From contig OZ246983.1 of NCBI GenBank assembly GCA_965232595.1, positions 4,278,001-4,342,000 on the forward strand: a DNA stretch of 64,000 nt, read 5' to 3'. Source of the DNA: SZUA-309 sp965232595. Its GTDB lineage: Bacteria > Pseudomonadota > Gammaproteobacteria > Pseudomonadales > Azotimanducaceae. The position numbers and the translations under genes were made by a program. A model generated the notes under the pieces. That model ran no database searches, had not been told where the DNA came from, and saw only the letters and a program-made list of their open reading frames with translations. Below, piece after piece: positions 56,393 to 64,000 of this stretch. Each line of letters begins with the position of its first letter. Position 1 is the stretch's first letter.

Positions 56393-57244
56393 TCAGCCCG
56401 GCAGAAGGATCAGCACCCCTTCCCCGCCGGACTCGAACTCCGGCCAGATGAACTCGAGCGTCGGGTAGGCCCGGGCCAGCGCAGCTGCGCTCATGCCGAC
56501 TTCGCAGACCAGTACCCCACCAGCGGCGAGCCAGTCCTGTCGCTGATCGATGATCTGCCGGGCCAGCGCCAGCCCGTCAGGACCACCCGCCAGCCCCACC
56601 ACCGGCTCCTGTCGGAACTCCTCGGGCAGGGAACGCATGTCTGTGGCATCCACATAGGGCGGGTTGGCCAGGATCAGATCGTAGCGGGCGTCTTCCGGCA
56701 ACGGCTCGTAGAGGCTGCCCTCGTGAACCCGGACCCGATCACCGAGCTCGTGCAGCGCCACGTTGCGGCAGGCAAGCTCGGCGGTATCCGGCGCAAGCTC
56801 CACCAGGTCCACAATCGCCTCTGGCCAGACGTGCGCTGCAACGATGCCGATGCAGCCCGAACCAGTGCAGAGGTCGAGGATGCGCCCCGGTGGCTCGGTG
56901 AGCCACGGCGACATACCGTTTTCGAGCAGCTCGCCGATCGGCGAGCGCGGCACGACCACGCCCGGCTGCATGAGAAACTCGAAGCCGGCGAACCACCAGC
57001 GGCCGAGCAGGTGTGCCAATGGGATTCGTTCTGTGATCCGGCGCTCGAGCAGCGCCCGTATCCGCGCCTCTTCGGCGACGGGCACCTCGCGGGTCAGGTT
57101 CGCCTGATCGTCCGCCAGGCCGGTAATGAAGAGGACCAGCACCGTCGCCTCGTCCCAGGCGTTATCCGTGCCCTGGCCGAAGACGACGCCGCCCTCCGAC
57201 AGCGACTCAGCGGCTTCGGCAATGAGCTCGCCGACCGTGGCCAC
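56393..57244 (-). CDS. prmB: Ribosomal protein L3 N5-glutamine methyltransferase
   Basis: Methylates a glutamine of ribosomal protein L3. The 283-residue protein has a helical N-terminal domain, SAM-binding ILDLCTGSGCIGIVAA, and the HemK-family NPPYVDATDM (about 190), which binds the glutamine side chain. PrmC is the paralogue; position directly before aroC favours PrmB. Two bases separate it from the DUF4892 gene. Confidence 0.93.
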   Translation of the reverse strand: MATVGELIAEAAESLSEGGVVFGQGTDNAWDEATVLVLFITGLADDQANLTREVPVAEEARIRALLERRITERIPLAHLLGRWWFAGFEFLMQPGVVVPRSPIGELLENGMSPWLTEPPGRILDLCTGSGCIGIVAAHVWPEAIVDLVELAPDTAELACRNVALHELGDRVRVHEGSLYEPLPEDARYDLILANPPYVDATDMRSLPEEFRQEPVVGLAGGPDGLALARQIIDQRQDWLAAGGVLVCEVGMSAAALARAYPTLEFIWPEFESGGEGVLILLPG

Positions 57245-57246
57245 GA

Positions 57247-58179
57247 TCAGCGGGCAAGGCGATGCGGCAGCACCAGCTCGATCCTGGCGCCGAGCCCTAC
57301 CCTGGGCAGCAGCGGCCCGGCACCAAAGGCAACGATGTCGAGCTCCTCCCCGGCATCGAGAATGCCCGCAGCACGCTCCGCGCAGGTTTGCGCCCGCTCG
57401 ATGAGGACGGCACCGGTCTCCTGCCCGTACAGGTGGCAGACGACGTACACCGTCTGCCCGGCAAACACCTCCATGCCTTCGGCCAGGGATTCGAGCAACG
57501 CCACCTCGTCTTCGGCAAGGTTGCCGAGCCGGTCCGGGGTCACGCCTTCGACCAGCGCCATGCCGTCATCGGCCAGCCGGTAGAGTGCCTCCACGTTGCG
57601 TTCCACGGCCACCTCACGCTCCGGCCGCAGCACTTCGAGATGCGCGTAGACACGCTTGTTTCCCCGCTCGATCACGTACAGGGCAATCAGCGCACCGTCC
57701 CGTTCTCCGGCAAAGTAGAACTGATTTCTATCCGGCCCGTAGAGGATGGCGCGCTTGAAGATCTCGTTCGCCCAGAGGTTGCTGCGTCCGCAGTCGCGAC
57801 CGCGGCAGGTGAACAGCGGCTCCGTATCGAGCACGCTGAGATAGTGGCGGATCACGTCTTCCGGCAGCGTGCCGGACGGCATCTCGTAGGTCGCCCACTC
57901 CCGGGAGGCAGCGGCGCGCACCTCATGTTCCACCCGCACGTTACGGCGGGTTTTGTCCACCCGGCCGAGCGCGTACTCCCTGGGCAGGAGCGCGTCGTCC
58001 CGTTCGTAACCGACGATCCAGGAATGTGGCATCCGCTCGAGCCCGAGCGGGTCGGCGGATCCGTCCAGGTCAGCTGCGTGCGCCAGCACTCCCATCGCCA
58101 GCAGCAACGGCAGCAGACCAAGGCGCAGTAATGGCCGTGACCACCCGCCGGTGCGGCGGTCTGTAACTCTCACGTGCAT
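57247..58179 (-). CDS. DUF4892 periplasmic protein
   Basis: A 310-residue exported protein. The signal peptide is RPLLRLGLLPLLLAMGVLAHAA with likely cleavage before DLDGSADPLGLERMPHS. The mature start H-S-W-I-V-G-Y-x3-D and a cysteine pair FTCRGRDCGRSNLWAN fit DUF4892. The C-terminal part (VCHLYG...LDIVAFGAGPLLPRVGLGARIELVL) looks OmpA-like, a domain that would bind peptidoglycan. ATG 58179 or 58188 are both possible. Function unknown. Located between htpG and prmB. Confidence 0.82.
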   Translation of the reverse strand: MHVRVTDRRTGGWSRPLLRLGLLPLLLAMGVLAHAADLDGSADPLGLERMPHSWIVGYERDDALLPREYALGRVDKTRRNVRVEHEVRAAASREWATYEMPSGTLPEDVIRHYLSVLDTEPLFTCRGRDCGRSNLWANEIFKRAILYGPDRNQFYFAGERDGALIALYVIERGNKRVYAHLEVLRPEREVAVERNVEALYRLADDGMALVEGVTPDRLGNLAEDEVALLESLAEGMEVFAGQTVYVVCHLYGQETGAVLIERAQTCAERAAGILDAGEELDIVAFGAGPLLPRVGLGARIELVLPHRLAR

Positions 58180-58256
58180 CGAGCCCATGCTACCGGCGGC
58201 GGAGGGGGTTGCAAGCAACCGGGCGACGGCCTGCTTGGACAGTCCGGTCCGGCCAC

Positions 58257-60164
58257 TCAGTCCTTCAGCAGCGACAGCAGCAGCTGGTTGAGACGGCTCA
58301 CATAGGCAGCGGCGTCCTTTGGCGCCGTGCCGTCAGCCAAGCTCGCCTGATCGAAGAGGATCAGCACCAGATCGCGGAAGCGGTCTTCGTCCGCCTCCTG
58401 ATCGAGCCGCTCCAGGAGCGGGTGCTCGGCGTTGTACTCGAACACGGGTTTCGACTCCGGCATGCTCTGACCGGTGGCCTCGAGTATCTTCCGCATCTGC
58501 GCACCCGGATCGTGAGCGCCAAGCACCAGGCAGGCCGGTGAGTCCGTGAGTCGCTGCGACGGTCGCACCTCCTCCACCAGCTCTTCCAGCACGCCTTTTA
58601 TTCGCTCGGTCAGGGCGCTCGTTTCCGCATCGTCTTTGGCTTGCTCTTCCGCCTCGCCCGGCAGGTCGAGGTCACCCCGCATCACGTCGACGAACGGCTT
58701 GCCGTCGAACTCCTGCAGGTTGGACATCATCCACTCGTCGATCCGGTCGAACAGAAGTACCACCTCAATGCCCTTCTTGCGGAACACTTCCAGATGCGGG
58801 CTCGACTTCGCCGCCTCCGGGGATTCGGCCACCAGGTAGTAGATCTTGTCCTGGCCGTCCGCCATCCGCTCCACGTAGTCGCCGAGACCAACGTGTTTCT
58901 CTTCCGCCGCGTCGGTGGTGGTGGCGAAACGCAGCAGCTTGAGGATGGCTTCCCGGTTGGCAAAGTCCTCGCCCGCTCCTTCCTTCAGCACCTCGCCAAA
59001 CTCGTTGATGAAGGTCTGGTAGTTCTCGGGCTCTTTCTTCGCCATGGTTTCCAGCATGTTCAGAGCCCGCTTCGTCAGGGCGTTGCGGATGCTGGTGACC
59101 CGCTCATCCTGCTGCAGGATTTCCCTGGAAACGTTCAGCGGCAGGTCGTTGGAGTCGACCACGCCTTTGATGAAGCGCAGGTACAGCGGCAGAAACTGCT
59201 CCGCTTCGTCCATGATGAAGACCCGCTGCACGTACAGCTTCAACCCTCGCGGGGCTTCCCGATTCCAGAGATCGAATGGGGCGGCTCTGGGCACGTAGAG
59301 CAGGCTCGTGTACTCGAGCTTGCCTTCCACCTTGTTGTGGCTCCAGCTCAGCGGATCCTGGAAGTCGTGCGAGACGTGCTTGTAGAACTCCCTGTACTCC
59401 TCGTCCTCCACCTCCGAACGGGAACGGGTCCAGAGGGCCTTGGCCGAGTTCACGGCCTCGAACTCGGGCGCGGCCTCCTGCTCGCTGTCGTCCGCATCCG
59501 CCTCATCGCCGGTCGGGAACGCCACTTTTTCCATCTCCACCGGCACGCCGATGTGATCGGAGTAGCGGCTGACGATGTTGCGCAGCCGGTAGTTGTCGGC
59601 GAACTCTTTGGCATCCTCTTTCAGGTGCAGCGTCACGCTGGTGCCCACCGGCAGGTCGGCCGCTGCCTCGACGCTGAACTCGTCTTCGCCACGGGAGCGC
59701 CAACGGGTGCCGGCGCTGTCGTCGAGCGCAGAGCGGGTCAGCACCTCTACCTCATCAGCAACGATGAAGGCGCTGTAGAAGCCGACGCCAAACTGACCGA
59801 TCAGGCTGGAATCCTTCTGCTGATCACCCGTCAGCTGGCTGAGAAATTCTGCGGTGCCGGATTTGGCAATGGTGCCGAGGTGTTCGATCACCTGGTCCCG
59901 GGTCATGCCGATGCCGTTGTCGGTCACCGTCAGCGTGCCCGCCTCCGCATCGAAGCTGACCCGGATCGCGAAGTCGCTGGCCGGCACCAGCTCCGGCTTC
60001 GCGATGGACTCGAAGCGGAGCTTGTCGATGGCATCCGACGCGTTGGAAATGAGCTCACGCAGGAAGATCTCCCTGTTCGAGTACAGAGAGTGGATCATCA
60101 GCTGCAGGAGCTGCTTGGCTTCGGTCTGGAAGCCGAAGGTTTCGGAGGCGGCAGGTTCAGCCAT
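58257..60164 (-). CDS. htpG: HtpG, bacterial Hsp90 chaperone
   Basis: A 635-residue ATP-dependent chaperone. The N-terminal GHKL ATPase has LRELISNASDAIDKLR, VTDNGIGMT and GQFGVGFYSAFIVAD; the middle and dimerisation domains complete it. Length matches E. coli HtpG (624). The ATG at 60164 follows a hairpin and six T with no strong ribosome site except AGGG inside the hairpin arm. A sigma32-like promoter lies just after the sucD stop, so this gene should be heat-inducible. Confidence 0.97.
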   Translation of the reverse strand: MAEPAASETFGFQTEAKQLLQLMIHSLYSNREIFLRELISNASDAIDKLRFESIAKPELVPASDFAIRVSFDAEAGTLTVTDNGIGMTRDQVIEHLGTIAKSGTAEFLSQLTGDQQKDSSLIGQFGVGFYSAFIVADEVEVLTRSALDDSAGTRWRSRGEDEFSVEAAADLPVGTSVTLHLKEDAKEFADNYRLRNIVSRYSDHIGVPVEMEKVAFPTGDEADADDSEQEAAPEFEAVNSAKALWTRSRSEVEDEEYREFYKHVSHDFQDPLSWSHNKVEGKLEYTSLLYVPRAAPFDLWNREAPRGLKLYVQRVFIMDEAEQFLPLYLRFIKGVVDSNDLPLNVSREILQQDERVTSIRNALTKRALNMLETMAKKEPENYQTFINEFGEVLKEGAGEDFANREAILKLLRFATTTDAAEEKHVGLGDYVERMADGQDKIYYLVAESPEAAKSSPHLEVFRKKGIEVVLLFDRIDEWMMSNLQEFDGKPFVDVMRGDLDLPGEAEEQAKDDAETSALTERIKGVLEELVEEVRPSQRLTDSPACLVLGAHDPGAQMRKILEATGQSMPESKPVFEYNAEHPLLERLDQEADEDRFRDLVLILFDQASLADGTAPKDAAAYVSRLNQLLLSLLKD

Positions 60165-60171
60165 GAAAAAA

Positions 60172-60198
60172 CGCCCTGGTTTCTAAGAATCCAGGGCG
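60172..60198 (-). terminator. sucCD terminator abutting the htpG start
   Basis: On the minus strand, CGCCCTGG (60198-60191) pairs with CCAGGGCG (60179-60172) around an 11-base loop, then six T (60171-60166), one base, and the htpG ATG. It is a good intrinsic terminator for sucCD. Its 3' arm holds the only plausible htpG ribosome site (AGGG). Confidence 0.8.
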
Positions 60199-60200
60199 CT

Positions 60201-60230
60201 TTATAAGGCCAAACGGCCGATTTTCAAGGG
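60201..60230 (-). promoter_or_regulatory. Predicted sigma32 heat-shock promoter of htpG
   Basis: CCCTTGAAA (60230-60222) matches the sigma32 -35 element exactly. After 13 bases comes CCTTATAA (60208-60201), close to the CCCATNTA -10. It begins right after the sucD stop. The start would fall around 60190-60195, inside the first arm of the terminator hairpin. Confidence 0.65.
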
Positions 60231-61106
60231 CTAGCCCCAGCCGGTGACCTCGGCCAGCGCGTCGCCGATGTCTGCCAGGCTCTTCACGGTGCGCACGCCG
60301 GCTGCTTCCAGGGCCGCAAACTTCTCGTCTGCCGTGCCCTTACCGCCAGCGATGATCGCCCCTGCATGGCCCATGCGCTTACCCGGAGGGGCGGTAACCC
60401 CAGCGATGTAACCCACCACCGGCTTGGTGACGTTCGCCTTGATGAACTCGGCAGCCTCTTCCTCCGCCGTACCGCCGATCTCACCCACCATGACGATGGC
60501 CTCGGTGGCCGGGTCGTCCTGGAACAGGCTGAGGATATCGATGAAGTGGCTGCCGGGAATCGGGTCGCCGCCGATGCCGACGCAGGTCGACTGGCCGTAA
60601 CCCTTGTCCGTGGTCTGCTTGACCGCTTCGTAGGTCAGCGTACCGGAGCGGGAAACGATGCCCACCTTGCCAGGCAGGTGAATCTCGCCGGGCATGATGC
60701 CGATCTTGCACTCCCCAGGCGTGATCACACCCGGGCAGTTCGGACCGATCAGGCGGACGCCGACGCTGTCGACCTTTGCCTTCACCTGGAGCATGTCCAG
60801 GGTCGGGATGCCCTCGGTGATGCAGACCACCAGCTCGATGCCCGCGTCGACGGCTTCCAGGATGGAATCCTGGCAGAACGGTGCCGGCACGTAGATGACA
60901 GAGGCTGTGGCGCCCGTGGCATCGACCGCCTCACGAACCGTATCGAAGACCGGCTTGCCGAGATGCTCGGTGCCGCCTTTACCGGGGGTCACGCCACCGA
61001 CCAGCTGGGTGCCGTAGGCAATGGCCTGCTCGCTGTGCAGAGTGCCCTGGCCGCCGGTGAAACCCTGACAGATGACTTTGGTGTTCCTGTCGACCAGTAC
61101 GCTCAT
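60231..61106 (-). CDS. sucD: Succinyl-CoA synthetase alpha subunit
   Basis: Makes ATP or GTP from succinyl-CoA in the citric acid cycle. The 291-residue protein has the CoA-binding fold (KVICQGFTGGQGT), IGPNCPGVITP, VSRSGTLTYEAV, and the phosphorylated His in MGHAGAIIAGG. It overlaps sucC by four bases. Confidence 0.98.
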   Translation of the reverse strand: MSVLVDRNTKVICQGFTGGQGTLHSEQAIAYGTQLVGGVTPGKGGTEHLGKPVFDTVREAVDATGATASVIYVPAPFCQDSILEAVDAGIELVVCITEGIPTLDMLQVKAKVDSVGVRLIGPNCPGVITPGECKIGIMPGEIHLPGKVGIVSRSGTLTYEAVKQTTDKGYGQSTCVGIGGDPIPGSHFIDILSLFQDDPATEAIVMVGEIGGTAEEEAAEFIKANVTKPVVGYIAGVTAPPGKRMGHAGAIIAGGKGTADEKFAALEAAGVRTVKSLADIGDALAEVTGWG

Positions 61107-62272
61107 GCTTGACCTCCTGCTGCAGCCACGGCTTTTTCGGCCGCATCCGTGAGGCTCTCTGCGGCGATGATGTTGAGCCCGCTCTTATCCAGCGTCTCTC
61201 TGCCGAGCGCGGCGTTGTTGCCTTCGAAGCGCACGACGACGGGGACTTCCACGCCGACTTCCTCGACGGCGCCGATGATGCCCTCGGCAATGATGGCGCA
61301 GCTGACGATGCCGCCGAAGATGTTGATCAGCACGGCCTGCACGTTCTCATCGGAGAGAATGATCTTGAACGCTTCAGAGACGGCCTCCTTGGTTGCGCCG
61401 CCGCCCACGTCCAGGAAGTTAGCCGGGTTGCCGCCGTGCAGCTTCACCAGGTCCATGGTGCCCATGGCCAGGCCCGCGCCGTTGACCATGCAGCCGATGT
61501 TGCCGTCCAGCGCCACGTAGTTGAGGCTGTACTCGGCCGCCTGGGCTTCCCGCTCGTCCTCCTGGGAGGGATCGTGCAGCTCTGCCACTTTCGCTTGGCG
61601 ATACAGGGCATTGCCGTCGATGTTGACCTTGGCGTCCAGGCAGTGGACGTCGCCGTCGGTGGTCACCACCAGCGGGTTGATCTCCAGCAGCGAGCAATCC
61701 AGATCCTCAAAAAGCTTGGCTAAGCCCATGAAAAGATTGGTGAATTGTCTGATTTGCGGACCTTTGAGGCCGAGCTTGAAAGCCAGCTCGCGGCCCTGGA
61801 ACGGCTGCGGGCCAACGGCCGGATCGATGGTGGCACGGAGAATCTTCTCCGGCGTCTCTTCCGCCACCTGCTCGATCTCGACGCCACCTTCGGTGGACGC
61901 CATGAAGACGATGCGGCGGCTGCCGCGGTCGATGACCGCGCCCAGATAGAGTTCTGTCTCGATGTCGGTGCAGCTCTCGACGTAGATCTTGCTGACCGGC
62001 TGGCCGTGCTCGTCCGTCTGGATCGTGACCAGGTTCTTGCCGATCCACTGCTCGGCGAAAGCACGTACCTCATCCGTACTGTCAGCGAGCTTCACGCCGC
62101 CGGCCTTGCCGCGGCCGCCTGCGTGCACCTGCACTTTCACCACCCAGCGGTCGCCGCCGATCTTTTCCGCTGCGGCAACGGCCTCGTCGGCCGTATCTAC
62201 CGCATACCCCTCGGATACGGGCAGACCGTATTCCGCGAACAGGCCTTTGGCCTGGTACTCGTGTAGGTTCAT
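61103..62272 (-). CDS. sucC: Succinyl-CoA synthetase beta subunit
   Basis: A 389-residue ATP-grasp subunit with NLHEYQAKGLFAEYGLPV, VKVQVHAGGRGKAGGVK, EINPLVVT and NGAGLAMGTMDLVKLHGG. Full length compared with E. coli (388). It follows lpd by 52 bases in the sucB-lpd-sucC-sucD row; sucA should lie beyond the window end. Confidence 0.98.
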   Translation of the reverse strand: MNLHEYQAKGLFAEYGLPVSEGYAVDTADEAVAAAEKIGGDRWVVKVQVHAGGRGKAGGVKLADSTDEVRAFAEQWIGKNLVTIQTDEHGQPVSKIYVESCTDIETELYLGAVIDRGSRRIVFMASTEGGVEIEQVAEETPEKILRATIDPAVGPQPFQGRELAFKLGLKGPQIRQFTNLFMGLAKLFEDLDCSLLEINPLVVTTDGDVHCLDAKVNIDGNALYRQAKVAELHDPSQEDEREAQAAEYSLNYVALDGNIGCMVNGAGLAMGTMDLVKLHGGNPANFLDVGGGATKEAVSEAFKIILSDENVQAVLINIFGGIVSCAIIAEGIIGAVEEVGVEVPVVVRFEGNNAALGRETLDKSGLNIIAAESLTDAAEKAVAAAGGQA

Positions 62273-62324
62273 GATTTTCCTGTCAGTACGATTGGTCTAT
62301 GAGTTTTGGGCGTTCTGATGCGCC

Positions 62325-63761
62325 TTACTTTTTCTTGCGGTTCACCATGTGAATCGCATGCCCGGCAACGCCAAGGGCCGCTTCGTGCACCGCTTCTGAA
62401 AGCGTCGGGTGCGCGAACATGATAAGGCCCAGATCTTCGGCACAGGCATCGAACTCCATGGCGATGACCGCCTGAGCGATGAGCTCCGAGGCCTGCGGGC
62501 CGAGGATGTGCACGCCGAGGATCCGATCCGTCTCGGCATCCGCCAGGATCTTCACCATGCCTTCCGTGTCGTTCGCGGCCAGAGCCCGGCCGCTGACGCC
62601 AAACGGGAAGCTGCCGGCATTATATGCTTCTCCGGACGCTTTGAGTTCCTGTTCCGTCTTGCCCACCCAGGCGATCTCCGGATGGGTGTAGATGACGCTG
62701 GGTACGGTTTCGTAATTCACCAGCGGTTTCTGACCGGCGATGCGCTCGGCCACCATGATCCCCTCTTCCATGCCTTTGTGCGCGAGCATAGGGCCGCGGA
62801 CCACGTCGCCCACCGCGTACACGCCCGGCGCGTCGGTCTCGCAGAGCTCGTTGACGAACAGAAAGCCGCGCTCGTCGAGATTGACCCCCGCATCAGGCGC
62901 CAGGAGCCCTTCTGTGTAGGGCCTGCGGCCGACCGCAACGATCAGCTTGTCGACGGTGATGCTGTGATCGCCCTCGCCGTCCTGATAGCTCACGTTCACG
63001 GCGCCGCCGCCCACTTCCGCGCCCATCACCCGGGTGCCGAGGCGGATGTCCAGCCCCTGCCCCTTGAAGATCTTCAGCGCGTCCCGGGCAATTCGCTGAT
63101 CCGCCATGGGCAGAAAATCCTCCAGGGCTTCCAGCACCACAACTTCTGAACCGAGGCGGTTCCAGACGCTGCCGAGCTCGAGGCCGATCACGCCGGCGCC
63201 GATCACCCCGAGACGCTCTGGTACTGCATCCAGCTCCAGAGCACCGGTCGAGTCGACGATGTGTTCGCCGTCTACCGGCGCAGGCGGGATGTCCACCGGC
63301 ACCGAGCCTGGCGCCAGGATGACGTTCTCAGCGGTCAGCGTCCGGGTTGCGCCGTCGTGCGCCGTGTACTCCACCTGGCGGCCAGCCAGCAGCTTGCCGG
63401 TCCCGGGCAGGTCCGTGACGCCGTTGGCCTTGAAGAGCCCGGCCACGCCACCGGTGAGCTTGCTGACGACCTCGTCCTTGTGCGCAATCATCTTCGGCAC
63501 GTCGACGCTGACGCCCTGCACGCCGATGCCCACCGCATCGAAGTGCTCCTTGGCATCCACGTACTTGTGCGAGGCATCGAGCAGCGCCTTCGATGGGATG
63601 CAGCCCCAGTTCAGGCAGGTGCCGCCGTAGGCCGGGTTGCCGTCTTTGCCCAGGCTCTTGTCGATGCACGCCGTGGAGAGGCCGAGCTGTGCTGCACGGA
63701 TGGCGGCGTGATAACCCGCCGGGCCCGCTCCAATGACGATGACGTCGTATGAATCACTCAT
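62325..63761 (-). CDS. lpdA: Dihydrolipoyl dehydrogenase (E3)
   Basis: Reoxidises the lipoyl groups of 2-oxo acid dehydrogenases. The 478-residue flavoprotein has the FAD motif VIGAGPAGYHAA, the redox disulfide in GGTCLNWGCIPSK, the NAD motif VIGAGVIGLELGSVW, and the catalytic His-Glu of FAHPTLSEAVHEA. ATG 63761 is preferred to the TTG two codons upstream. Position between sucB and sucC marks it as the E3 of 2-oxoglutarate dehydrogenase. Confidence 0.97.
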   Translation of the reverse strand: MSDSYDVIVIGAGPAGYHAAIRAAQLGLSTACIDKSLGKDGNPAYGGTCLNWGCIPSKALLDASHKYVDAKEHFDAVGIGVQGVSVDVPKMIAHKDEVVSKLTGGVAGLFKANGVTDLPGTGKLLAGRQVEYTAHDGATRTLTAENVILAPGSVPVDIPPAPVDGEHIVDSTGALELDAVPERLGVIGAGVIGLELGSVWNRLGSEVVVLEALEDFLPMADQRIARDALKIFKGQGLDIRLGTRVMGAEVGGGAVNVSYQDGEGDHSITVDKLIVAVGRRPYTEGLLAPDAGVNLDERGFLFVNELCETDAPGVYAVGDVVRGPMLAHKGMEEGIMVAERIAGQKPLVNYETVPSVIYTHPEIAWVGKTEQELKASGEAYNAGSFPFGVSGRALAANDTEGMVKILADAETDRILGVHILGPQASELIAQAVIAMEFDACAEDLGLIMFAHPTLSEAVHEAALGVAGHAIHMVNRKKK

Positions 63762-63819
63762 CTTCAATAACTCGCTGTATAAGAGTGTCTAAATCGCAAC
63801 CAGCCGTCGTCAGGCCTGG

Positions 63820-64000
63820 TTACAGCTCGAGCAGAATACGCGCCGGATCTTCGATCATGCCCTTGATGGTCACCAGGTAGCGCACGGCTTCCTGGCCATC
63901 GATCAGCCGGTGATCGTAGGAGAGCGCCAGGTACATCATCGGCCGCACCACGATCTCGCCGTCCACCACCATCGGCCGTTCCTGGATCTTGTGCATGCCG
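63820..64000 (-). CDS. sucB: Dihydrolipoamide succinyltransferase (E2), C-terminal fragment
   Basis: The last 60 codons of a gene continuing past the window end. It reads IQERPMVVDGEIVVRPMMYL, then ALSYDHRLIDGQEAV with the catalytic His-Asp motif DHRxxDG, and ends ILLEL, all typical of the E2 catalytic domain of 2-oxoglutarate dehydrogenase. lpd and sucCD follow, supporting SucB rather than AceF. Confidence 0.93.
   Translation of the reverse strand, partial: GMHKIQERPMVVDGEIVVRPMMYLALSYDHRLIDGQEAVRYLVTIKGMIEDPARILLEL

Noticed and set aside
58641..60206. A 521-codon open frame antisense to htpG
   Set aside because: Same shadow effect; it has no recognisable domain and covers only htpG coding sequence.

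Overview
The window is 64 kb of dense, high-GC bacterial chromosome with almost purely housekeeping content. Gene order points to a gammaproteobacterium of the Pseudomonas-like branch. Several blocks match the layout I know from Pseudomonas: metH/cysI/DUF934, nudC/nhaB/dnaQ/rnhA/mltD, ppiD/hupB/lon/clpX/clpP/tig/tRNAs/folD/lpxH, purF/cvpA/SPOR/folC/trpF/truA/fimV/asd/leuBDC, and htpG/sucDC/lpd/sucB. Two sodium or cation/proton antiporters (NhaB and a CPA2 type) would suit a marine or saline habitat, but that is inference. No prophage, insertion sequence, CRISPR array or rRNA was found.

Layout. 1-3.6 kb: an AddB/AddA-like nuclease-helicase pair. 3.6-5.0 kb: a DAHP synthase behind a leader peptide whose end is rich in Trp, Tyr and Phe codons, followed by an intrinsic terminator, i.e. 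an apparent attenuator. 5-9.5 kb: nfuA with a good IscR type 1 site, divergent metH, and a 48-residue membrane protein. 9.8-13.1 kb: cysI, DUF934 and a cation antiporter with overlapping ends. 13-21.8 kb: acuI-like reductase, sohB, SCP2 protein, nudC, nhaB, dnaQ, rnhA, methyltransferase, mltD. 21.8-30.4 kb: the protein quality-control cluster ppiD, hupB, lon, clpX, clpP, tig. 30.6-32.8 kb: a Baeyer-Villiger monooxygenase placed between tig and a tRNA-Pro/Arg/His cluster whose spacer carries four tandem perfect hairpins. 32.8-39.5 kb: folD, lpxH, miaE, DUF1289, then a TgpA/DUF58/MoxR unit. 39.5-49.7 kb: purF, cvpA, SPOR, folC, trpABF, truA, fimV on one strand. 50-54.2 kb: asd and leuBDC, with a divergent LysR regulator. 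55.2-64 kb: aroC, prmB, DUF4892, htpG, sucDC, lpd and the end of sucB.

The aromatic pathway recurs three times (DAHP synthase, aroC, trpFBA), and branched-chain and lysine/threonine precursor genes sit together (leuBDC, asd). The most interesting signals are regulatory: the aromatic attenuator at 3.6-3.8 kb, the IscR site at nfuA, a heat-shock promoter nested with a terminator hairpin directly before htpG, triloop hairpins built around stop codons and in a tRNA spacer, and an rnhA gene with no ATG, GTG or TTG start where one is needed.
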